DNA of 41,692 nt from Candidatus Rifleibacteriota bacterium (lineage in GTDB: Bacteria; Muiribacteriota; UBA6191; JACPRK01; JACQZM01). The stretch spans positions 1 through 41,692 of the forward strand of contig JACQZM010000475.1 of assembly GCA_016213885.1 (NCBI GenBank), given 5' to 3'. This document shows positions 16,108-24,900 of this stretch, in pieces; position 1 is the stretch's first letter, and each line of letters begins with the position of its first letter. The position numbers and the translations under genes are program-made. Below the pieces are notes generated by a model. The model worked only from the letters and a program-made list of their open reading frames with translations. It did not search any database and was not told where the DNA came from.

Positions 16108-17313
16108 CTAGCTGATGGCGGCATCCGGGTCAACGGCCGCGGGTCGGGAAGACCCGGCGCCTCGCCGGGTCCGAGTCGCGCCCCCGAGCGCGACCTCAAT
16201 CCGGATCCCCTCCTCTTCCCTCCCCCCAACCGCGACTTCAAGTGAACCGCCTCCGTTCCACCCGGCAAGACCCGGCGCCTCGCCGGGTCCGAGTCGCGCC
16301 CCCGAGCGCGACCTCAATCCGGATCCCCTCCTCTTCCCTCCCCCCGAGCGCGACCTCAATCCGGATCCCCTCCTCTTCCATCCCCCCGAGCGCGACCTCA
16401 AACGGATCGGCCCGTGGGTCAGACAGGTGATCCCGTTGCCGCCTGGGGTGTACTGGTAGCTGGTCCACGATCCGGTCCCGTTCCCGGGGTCGTCGGGGAT
16501 CGACTGGAGGTACCCCCCGGACTTGAGCATCCGGAAGAGCGCCTGGTCGATCACGGTTCGGCGCGTGTTCCTGTCCAGGTTGTACATCTCGATGGCGCCG
16601 GCGATGGTCTTCTGGTTGGCGTAGCAGGCGCGGGTGTTCGCCCTGGCCCTGGCCGGCTTGTACCCGGGCGTCATGATCGCCGAGAGGATCGGCAGGCAGT
16701 AGAGGGCGAGGCATCCCAGGGCTCGAAAACGCTTCCGGTCGCGCACCAGACCCACCAGCGCCAGGACCGGAGGAAGGTACGACAGGATCAGGATGGCTGG
16801 GAAGATCACCGTGACTCCGACCGAAGACGCACTGCGGTTGATCATCGTCATGACGCCGAAGAGTACCGGCGCACCGAACGCCACGACCCCGGTGACCAGC
16901 AACGCGTGGGTCCCGTAGGAGTCCTTTCTGGGTCCCGGGCAGCGCAGGTCGGCGATGCACCCCAGGCCGGTCAGGCCCATGGCCACGTAGAACGAGAGCA
17001 CCGCCACGACGCCGGTGTAACCGTCCGGAACGAGGTGCGCGCCGGAGTTTCTGAGCGACAGACCGATCCCGACCGCGATGAAGACGAGCCACGCGCGGTG
17101 GGCCATCCACCAGATCCGGGGCGTGGGGGCGGCGGGGGACGGCGCCGGAGGGGGCGGGGCGCAGCCCGCGACGACGCAGCCGCCGGCGGGCTGACAGGCG
17201 GAGTGGTACGCGGTCTTGCACCAGGGACAGGCGACCTGCGGGTCCCGGTCGATCGGGAGATGACAGGCGGGGCAGATCGGTCTGACGCGAGCAGGATCCT
17301 CGACGATCCCCAT
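16108..17313 (-). CDS. Prokaryotic RING-type zinc ribbon, multi-TM protein with pilin-like head
   Basis: ATG 17313 has a GGAGGAG site 8 bp upstream. Residues 12-50 hold paired cysteines and a histidine (CPACHLPIDRDPQVACPWC, then YHSACQPAGGC) like the prokaryotic RING-finger family. A Pro-rich linker and about five membrane segments follow (about 65-230), then a soluble C-terminal module: TRACYANQKTIAGAIEMYNL, GGYLQSIPDDPGNG and NGITCLTHGPI. That resembles the globular head of G-type pseudopilins, here at the end of a polytopic protein without a prepilin leader. The conserved part ends at about 16405. The last ~99 codons are translated from GC-rich repeats and are probably an accidental extension after loss of the natural stop. 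Confidence 0.75.
   Translation of the reverse strand: MGIVEDPARVRPICPACHLPIDRDPQVACPWCKTAYHSACQPAGGCVVAGCAPPPPAPSPAAPTPRIWWMAHRAWLVFIAVGIGLSLRNSGAHLVPDGYTGVVAVLSFYVAMGLTGLGCIADLRCPGPRKDSYGTHALLVTGVVAFGAPVLFGVMTMINRSASSVGVTVIFPAILILSYLPPVLALVGLVRDRKRFRALGCLALYCLPILSAIMTPGYKPARARANTRACYANQKTIAGAIEMYNLDRNTRRTVIDQALFRMLKSGGYLQSIPDDPGNGTGSWTSYQYTPGGNGITCLTHGPIRLRSRSGGWKRRGSGLRSRSGGGKRRGSGLRSRSGARLGPGEAPGLAGWNGGGSLEVAVGGREEEGIRIEVALGGATRTRRGAGSSRPAAVDPDAAIS
16149..16387. repeat. Compound GC-rich repeat: two 79-bp copies with hairpins and a 42-bp subrepeat
   Basis: Two identical 79-bp copies lie at 16149-16227 and 16267-16345 (period 118). Each starts with a perfect 9-bp stem, GACCCGGCG-CCT-CGCCGGGTC (16151-16171 and 16269-16289), and ends in a 42-bp unit beginning GAGCGCGACCTCAATCCGGA (16186-16227, 16304-16345). 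A third 42-bp copy with one mismatch is 16346-16387, a fourth is truncated after about 14 bp from 16388, and a degenerate stub follows copy 1 at 16228. The whole set sits at the 3' end of the RING/pilin-like gene, where the hairpins could act as terminators. Confidence 0.92.
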
Positions 17314-17437
17314 GGCGACGCTCCTCCGGCTCGGACGGCCGATCCGAGCATAGCAGGAACGACCGCCAACGGGCCAGGCTGCCGGATCTGGTCCGGTTGA
17401 CCGCCGGGCTCGAGAGGGTGGAAGATGGGTCGACACC

Positions 17438-18595
17438 ATGGACGCTGCCGCACCGCTGTCCCACGACCCGCCGCCGGCGCCACCCGCGGCGACGGGGCGT
17501 CAGCCCCCTGGCTGGACGACCCGGGTCGTGGTGCTCGGGCTGATCGGCACGGTCCTGATCGGCCTGGTGACGCGGCTGATCAACGCCCCCCCGGGTCTCC
17601 CGATCGGGGACCGACGCCTGGTCTCGCTGGTCCGGCAGGCCGAACGAGGCCAGCTGGACGAGGCGGCTCGGGGGCTGTTCGCCTTCGCCTGCGCCGAGAA
17701 CATCCGGAGCCTCCCTCCTGGCGACCCGAAGGCCGGGGACCTCGAGTGGGCGCTCGTGAAGCTCCTCGAGATCGCTCTCGCCTCCCCACCACCGCTTTCG
17801 GCCCCGCTCTGGAGCCCTGCCGGGCCCTGTGCGACCGGCGGCGACTCGATCCTGAGGAACCTGTCCGGGTTTCTGGCCACCGGACGGTTCGCCGAGGCGG
17901 CCGCGCTGGTGGACTGTGTGAGCCGGTCCGTGGCTCCACCGGAGCTGACCGGCGACGCGACCTGTCTCGGTCCGGGGAACGGTCTCGTGTTCCTCGGGGC
18001 GCTGGCTGCTCTCCACGCGGCCCGGGACGAGGCGGCGCTCTTCGTCTCCCTGAGGCGGTTGCAGCTGTGCAGGGTCGCCCATCCGGCCCATCCGACGGGC
18101 CTGTGGTCCGGTCTCATCCTGAGCGACATCCTCCTGGCCGCCGAGCTGAAGAGGTCCGGCGAGATCTTCGCCGTGGAGCGGTTCGACCCGTCCACGGCGC
18201 CCAGGAAGGCGGAGTTCCCCCTCATGGGCGCCCGGGTGGAGCACGGCCGGGAGAGGACCAGGCGGGAGTGGTTCCAGACCCCCAGGGCCCGCCTGGCGCC
18301 GCTGTCGTTGCGGAGAGCGCTGCTGGTCTCGCAGATCGTCGTCGAGATCCACCGGGCCGACCTCTTCGATCGCGGGATCGTCCGGCCCGACGCGGACGCT
18401 CCGACGTTGACGACGAGGCTCTCCCGGGCCGATCCGGCGCTGGCCAGGGAGGTGGGGCCGCTGCTGAAGCGGGGGGTGCTGGGCTTCGACAGCCCGCTCG
18501 CCCGGCGGCAGCTCCTGGGGGTTGCGGCAGCGCTGGGGATGCCCCGTTCGGAGCTGGTGCTGCGCGTCGAGGCGGACGCCGCTGTCGCTCCGTGA
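17438..18595 (+). CDS. Membrane-anchored hypothetical protein
   Basis: The protein has 385 residues starting MDAAAPLSHDPPPAPP, a Pro-rich cytoplasmic tail. One membrane helix follows (about 30-48, VVVLGLIGTVLIGLVTRL), leaving a largely helical Leu/Ala-rich extracytoplasmic domain. Segments such as LVSLVRQAERGQLDEAARGL and LSGFLATGRFAEAAALVDCV look like degenerate TPR-type helical hairpins, but I cannot assign a family. The start is divergent from the RING-protein gene (17313) across 124 bp, so the two may share a promoter region. It is followed by 380 bp without a gene. Function unknown. Confidence 0.7.
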   Translation: MDAAAPLSHDPPPAPPAATGRQPPGWTTRVVVLGLIGTVLIGLVTRLINAPPGLPIGDRRLVSLVRQAERGQLDEAARGLFAFACAENIRSLPPGDPKAGDLEWALVKLLEIALASPPPLSAPLWSPAGPCATGGDSILRNLSGFLATGRFAEAAALVDCVSRSVAPPELTGDATCLGPGNGLVFLGALAALHAARDEAALFVSLRRLQLCRVAHPAHPTGLWSGLILSDILLAAELKRSGEIFAVERFDPSTAPRKAEFPLMGARVEHGRERTRREWFQTPRARLAPLSLRRALLVSQIVVEIHRADLFDRGIVRPDADAPTLTTRLSRADPALAREVGPLLKRGVLGFDSPLARRQLLGVAAALGMPRSELVLRVEADAAVAP

Positions 18596-18975
18596 CAGCG
18601 CGGGCCTCGGGCTCGTCGTGTGAAGGGCCCGGGTGGCCGTCCCTTCTCCGCCCCGACGGTCTCGATGCGCCGGTGTCGGGGCAGAGACCTGGGCATGGAC
18701 GGATGCCCCGAGCCCTGCGCGGCCCGGTCAGCCGACCCGGCGACCGCGCCAGGACCGCCGACGCGGGCCGGAAAGATCGCCAGGTCCGGCCGTCCCACTG
18801 GCGGGCCTCGCCGGCGCCCTGTACACTCGAGAGGTACCTCGAGTGTTCGACGGTTTCGGGTCGCCGGCGCCGGATGTGCCCTTGGAGATCCTGGCGGTAG
18901 AGGACCATCCGGAGACCGCAATGGCGTGGAAGCGGCCGGGGTTGCGGCTGGATCCCACGTCCGCGGGAGGACGCC
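18596..18975 (+). promoter_or_regulatory. Intergenic region upstream of the cyclic glucan synthase, with inverted repeat
   Basis: This is a 380-bp gap with no gene I can support. It contains an inverted repeat, ACACTCGAG-AGGTAC-CTCGAGTGT (18823-18846, perfect 9-bp arms, 6-bp spacer), centred about 140 bp upstream of the synthase ATG. The symmetry and position fit an operator for a dimeric regulator, though no regulator gene is nearby. A GGGAGGA ribosome-binding site precedes the ATG at 18976. Confidence 0.45.
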
Positions 18976-21900
18976 ATGCGACTGCTGTCCAGGTTCCTGA
19001 CCCTGGGTCTCTTCTCCCGGCACGTCGAACCGGGGACCGACAGGGAAGGGCCGTCCGGGGCCGTCGAGGAGTCGCCGCTCCGTTCGGAGCTGTTCAGCGT
19101 CGACCAGCTGCAGGTCCACGCCAAGGCGATCGCCGGATGGCACAAGCTGGCCCCGAAGCCCGGCCCGGACCTTCTGCTGAGCCGGCTGGACGAGAACCAG
19201 GAGGCGCTCCAGGCCGCCAACGAGCAGCTGACCGCGGTGGCGCGCCATGGACGACGTTTGTCCCCCGCCGCGGAGTGGCTCATCGACAGCTTCTACCTGA
19301 TCGAGGAGCAGATCCGGATCGCCCGGAGCCACCTGCCGCGCACGTACAGCCGCCAGCTCCCGCGACTCGCGAACGGGCCATCCGCGGGCCAGCCCCGGGT
19401 CTACCACATCGCGCTGGAGCTGATCGCCCACCTGGACGGTCGCATCGACGCCGAGAGCGTCACGAGCTTCGTCGCGTCGTACCAGGTCACGACGCCGCTC
19501 CGGCTGGGGGAGCTGTGGGCGGTGCCGATCATGCTGCGGCTGGGTCTGATCGAGAACCTGCGCCGGGTCGCCACCCGCATCGCCACCGGCCACCGCGACC
19601 GGAACCTCGCGGTGGCCTGGGCCAACCACCTGATCGGCGTGGCGGACAAGGAACCCGCCAACCTCATCCTGGTGCTGGCGGACATGGCTCGATCCCGGCC
19701 GGTGCTTTCCACGGCGTTCGTGGCCGGGTTCTCGGGCCAGCTGCGGGGCAAGAACCCGACGCTGGTCCTGCCGCTGTCGTGGCTCGCCCAACGGCTCTCC
19801 GAGACGGCGCAGAGCATCGAGGAGTGCGTCCACCAGGAGACCCAGAAGCAGTCCGCCGACCAGGTATCGATGTCGAACAGCATCGCCAGCTTGCGGCTCC
19901 TGTCGGCCATCGACTGGCGTGACTTCGTGGAGGCCCTGAGCGTCGTGGAGCAGACGCTCCGGGGCGACCCGTCGGGAGTCTACGGCGCCATGGATTTCGC
20001 GACGCGCGACCGGTACCGCCACGTGGTGGAGGACGTCGCCCGGCGGGGAGGCCGCCCGGAGGACGACGTCGCGCGCCAGGCGATCGCGCTGGCCGCTCGG
20101 AGCCTGCTTTCGGACGGGGCCGGTCGGCGCACCGCCCACGTCGGGTACTACCTCGTGGACCGCGGTCTGGACGAGCTGGAGGCCGGCGCGGGCGCCCGGG
20201 TCCCGCTCCGCCGCAGGCTCGTCGACCGGATCACCCGGGCGCCGCTGCTGTACTACCTGGGTCTGATTCTCGCGACCACCGCCGCCCTCACCGCGGGGCT
20301 GGCGCGTCATGCCGCCGCCTCCGGTGCCGGCCCTCTCGGCCTGGCCCTGCTGTTCCTCGTCGCCGGGTTCTCCGCCATGCAGCTGTCCATCGCGCTGGTG
20401 GACTGGCTGACGATGCTGCTGGTGCTGCCGCGGATGCTGCCGCGCATGGACTACTCCAAGGGAGTCCCGGCGGGATGTCGTACGATCGTGGTGGTGCCCA
20501 CCATGCTCACCGGTACCGAGTCCCTGGCCCGGCTGCTCGAGGGGCTCGAGGTGCGCTACCTGGCCAACCGAGATCCCAGCATCCACTTCGCCCTGCTGAC
20601 CGATCTGGCCGACGCATCCCAGGAGACGCTGCCCCCCGACTCGGGGCTCGTGGAAGCTGCCCGCCAGGGGATCATGACGCTCAACGCGCGGTACGGCCAT
20701 GAGCGTAGCGATGCGTTCTTCCTCTTCCACCGACCGCGCCGGTTCAACCCCAGCGAGGGCCTCTGGATGGGGCACGAGCGCAAGCGCGGCAAGCTGGCCG
20801 ACCTCACCGGCGCCCTGCGCGGGAGCCCGGACGATCGCTGTGCTCTCGTCGTCGGCGAGACCGGCATCCTGACCTCGGTCCGGTACGTGATCACACTCGA
20901 CACCGACACGGAGCTGCCACGCGACGCCGGCCGGCGGCTGGTCGCCACGCTGTCGCACCCGCTGGTCGGGCCGGAGTTCGACCCGGTCACCGGGCAGGTC
21001 ACCGCCGGGTACTCCATCCTCCAACCGCGCCTCGGGATCCGGCTCCCCAGCGCGAGCCGGTCATGGTTCGTGAGGCTCTTCGCCGGCGAGACCGGCATCG
21101 ACCCGTACACACAGCTGGTGTCGGACGTGTACCAGGACCTCTTCGGCGAGGGCTCCTTCATCGGGAAGGGCATCTTCCACGTCGACGCCTTCGAGCGAAC
21201 GCTGGCGCACCGTTTTCCGGAGAACCGGATCCTGAGCCATGATCTTCTGGAGGGGTGCCACGCCCGGGCCGGGCTCGTCAGCGACGTGCAGCTCTACGAG
21301 GACCACCCCTGGCACTACGGCGCGGAGATGCGGCGCCGCCACCGGTGGGTCCGGGGCGACTGGCAGATCGCGCCGTGGCTCTGGCCGTGGGTCCCGGGTC
21401 CGGACTCCTGCCGGGTGGCCAACCCGCTCACCGTGCTCTCGCGCTGGAAGATCCTGGACAACCTCAGGCGCAGCCTGGTGCCGGCGGCCCTGGTGGGACT
21501 GCTGTTCCTGGGGTGGACCAGCCCGGGCCCGCCGGCGTTCTGGACGCTGGCGGTCACCGGTCTGATCCTGGCTCCGCCGCTGCTGGCGACGCTGGTGAAT
21601 CTCTGCCGGAAGCCCCGGGAGCTGTCGCTCCTGTCCCATTTCCGGGAGCTGAGGCGGCATCTGGTCCGTCACCTTGCCCGGGTGTTCCTCGCACTGGTCT
21701 TCTTGCCCTACGAGGCGTGCGTCAACCTGGACGCGGTGGGACGCACCCTGTTCAGGATGATCGTGACCCGTCGGCACTTCCTCGAGTGGGAGACGGCCAG
21801 CGACGCCGAGCAACGGGCCGGGACCGACCTGGCCAGCTTCATTGCAGTCATGGGTCCGGCGGCGCTGCTGGCGGCGCTGGCCGGTGTGCTGGTCGTCATG

Positions 21901-24900
21901 GGCCGACCGGAGTGCGCCCCGGCGGCGGGGCCGGCGATTCTCCTCTGGCTGGCCTCACCTGTGTTCGCCTGGGTCGTCAGCCGGCCCATCGCCAGCAAGG
22001 AACCGCGTCTGAACAGGGCCCAGCAGGAGCTGCTACGGCGGACTGCGCGTCGCACGTGGGGGTACTTCGAGACGATGGCGGGGCCGGAGGACCACTTCCT
22101 GCCGCCGGACAACGTCCAGGAGCATCCGGCCCCGGCGACCGCCCACCGGACGTCGCCGACCAACATCGGCATGGGGCTCCTGGCGTCTCTCGCTGCCCAC
22201 GACTTCGGCTACGTGTCCACCGGCCGGCTCATCGAGCGGACGGCCGGAACGCTCTCCACCATGGACCGGCTGGAGCGCCACCGTGGTCACTTCCTCAACT
22301 GGTACGACACCCGGACGCTGGCGCCACTGGTGCCGCAGTACGTCTCCACCGTGGACAGCGGCAACCTCTCCGGCCACCTCTTGACTCTTCGCCAGGGACT
22401 CCTGGAGATCGCGGGCCGGCCGATCGTCTCGCCGCGGACATTCGACGGCGTTTCCGACATGATCCTGGTGCTGGCGGACCAGATCCACCGGAGCGCAACC
22501 AGGAGGGACGTCTCCGTGATCCTGTCGGTCGCGGTGCGGCTGCAGCGGATGCTCGAGGAGCTGGGACACCCGCCCCGCACGCTCTCCGCGTCGCTGCTGC
22601 TGATGCAGAAGCTGGCTGCTGCGTCGACGGAGCTGGCCCGGATGCTCGAGGCCGACCTCGACCCGGAGGTCCGGTGGGCGGCCGGGGCTCTCGCCGGGCA
22701 GTGCCAGGACCTCCACGCCGACCTGGCGGCCCAGGTTCCTTGGATCGATCTGCCGCGGCCGGTGGAGCCGGTCCACGGTGGTGCGCGGCCCGGCGAGGCG
22801 CCGCGACCGACCGCGCTTCGCGAGGCGCTCCGGGGTCTCGACGAGATCCCCACGCTGGACCAGATCGCGACGCTGGAGGCCCGGTTCTCCGGTGCCCTGG
22901 GCCCGGTGCCGGAAGAACACGTCGTCCGGGTCGCCGGCCTCCGCGACTCGCTGCTGGCGGCCGCCGACCGGGCGAGCCGGCGTCGGACCGAGCTGGCGTC
23001 CCTGGCCAGCCGATGCCACGACCTGGCCTGGGCCGACTTCCGGTTTCTCTTCGACCCTGCCCGGGAGCAGCTCTCGATCGGGTTCAACGTCTCGGAGCGT
23101 CGCCGTGACCCGAGCTTCTACGACCTCCTGGCCTCCGAGGCCCGGCTGGCCAGCTTCGTGGCCATTGCCCAGGGGCAGTTGCCCCAGGAGAGCTGGTTCG
23201 CCCTGGGCCGGCTGCTCACCCGCGCGGGTGGGCACTCAGTGCTGGTCTCGTGGAGCGGCTCGATGTTCGAGTACCTGATGCCGCTTCTGGTGATGCCCAC
23301 GTACGAGGGCACGCTTCTGGACCGGACGTACCACGCCGCGGTGGCTCGACAGATCCAGTACGGTCGGGAACGCGGCATTCCCTGGGGGATGTCCGAGTCG
23401 GCGTACAACAGCACCGACGCCCACCTGATCTACCAGTACCGGGCGTTCGGCGTGCCGGGCCTGGGGTTCAAGCGGGGGCTGGCCGAGGACCTGACGATCG
23501 CGCCCTACGCCACGGTCATGGCGCTGATGGTCTCTCCCGAGGAGGCCGCGGAGAACCTGGAGCGCCTGGCCGAGCAGGGCCTCGTGGGCCGGTACGGCTA
23601 CTACGAGGCCGCCGACCACACCCCCTCGCGGGTGCCGCGGGGCGAGACCCGGTCGATCGTTCGATCGTTCATGGCGCACCACCAGGGGATGAGCCTGCTC
23701 TCGCTGGCTTACCTGCTGCTGGGTCGGCCGATGCAGCGGCGGTTCCTGGCAGATCCGCTGCTCAAGGCCACAGAACTGCTGCTCCACGAGCGCGTTCCGA
23801 GGGTCGCGCCGGCCAACCCCCACGCGGCTCAGGTGGAGGAGGCGCCGGGCGACGACAGGCCCGGAGCGACGTCGTGGAGCGTCGACACGGCCCACACCCC
23901 GACGCCGGACGTGGGGCTGCTCTCCAATGGAAGGTACCACGTGATGGTCAGCAACTCGGGCAGCGGCTACAGCCGCTGGCGGGACCTGGCCGTGACCCGC
24001 TGGAGAGAGGACCCGACCCGCGACTGCTGGGGCAGCTACTGCTACCTCCGCGACCTCGACAGCCGGGCTCTGTGGTCGACGGCGTACCACCCCACACTGG
24101 TTTCGGGGACCGATTACGAGGCGCATTTCCACCAGGCTCTGGTCGAGATCCGCCGCGTCGACCACGAGATCCACACCAGCACCGGGATCAGCGTGTCGCC
24201 CGAGGACGACGTGGAGCTGCGCCGGGTCACGCTCACCAATCGTTCGCAGGTGCGGCGCACGATCGAGCTGACCAGCTATGCGGAGGTCGTTCTGACCACG
24301 CCGGCAGCGGACGAGGCCCACCCGGCGTTCAGCAACCTGTTCGTCCAGACCGAGATCCTCCCGGGGCGCCAGGCGGTCCTGTGCACACGCCGACCTCGGT
24401 CGGCTCCGGAGCGCCCCCCTTGGATGCTCCACCAGATGGCGGTGCTCGGCTCGCTCGTCGGTGAGCCGTCGTACGAGACCGATCGCGGCCGCTTCATCGG
24501 ACGGGGTCGTTCCCTCGAGGCTCCGGCGTGCATGAGTGTCGGCTCGCTGTCGAACACGCAAGGAGCGGTGCTGGACCCGGTGGTGGCCATCCGGCTGGCG
24601 GTCGTCCTGGGGCCGGACGAGTCGGCCAGCGTCTCCTTCGTGACCGGCGTGGCCGAGACCCGTGAGGGCGCCACGGCGCTGATCGAGAAGTACCAGGACC
24701 CACGCCTGGCGGAGCGCGTCTTCTCCATGGCCTGGACCCAGAGCCAGGTCGTGCTCCGGCAGATCAACGCCACCGACACCGACGCCCAGCTGTTCGAACG
24801 CATGGTCAGCTCGCTGGTCCACCCGCACCGGCAGCGCCGGGCCGACCCGGCCATCCTGGCTCGCAACCGGCGGGCCCAGTCGGCGCTCTGGAGCTACAGC

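Noticed and set aside
16149..16387. Short regular repeats considered as a CRISPR array
   Set aside because: Copies are adjacent or separated by one unrelated 39-bp spacer, there are no regular unique spacers, and no cas gene is present.
17500..21024. 1174-codon minus-strand frame spanning the intergenic region and two plus-strand genes
   Set aside because: It runs antisense to two coherent proteins, is Arg/Pro/Gln-rich and has no recognisable domain.
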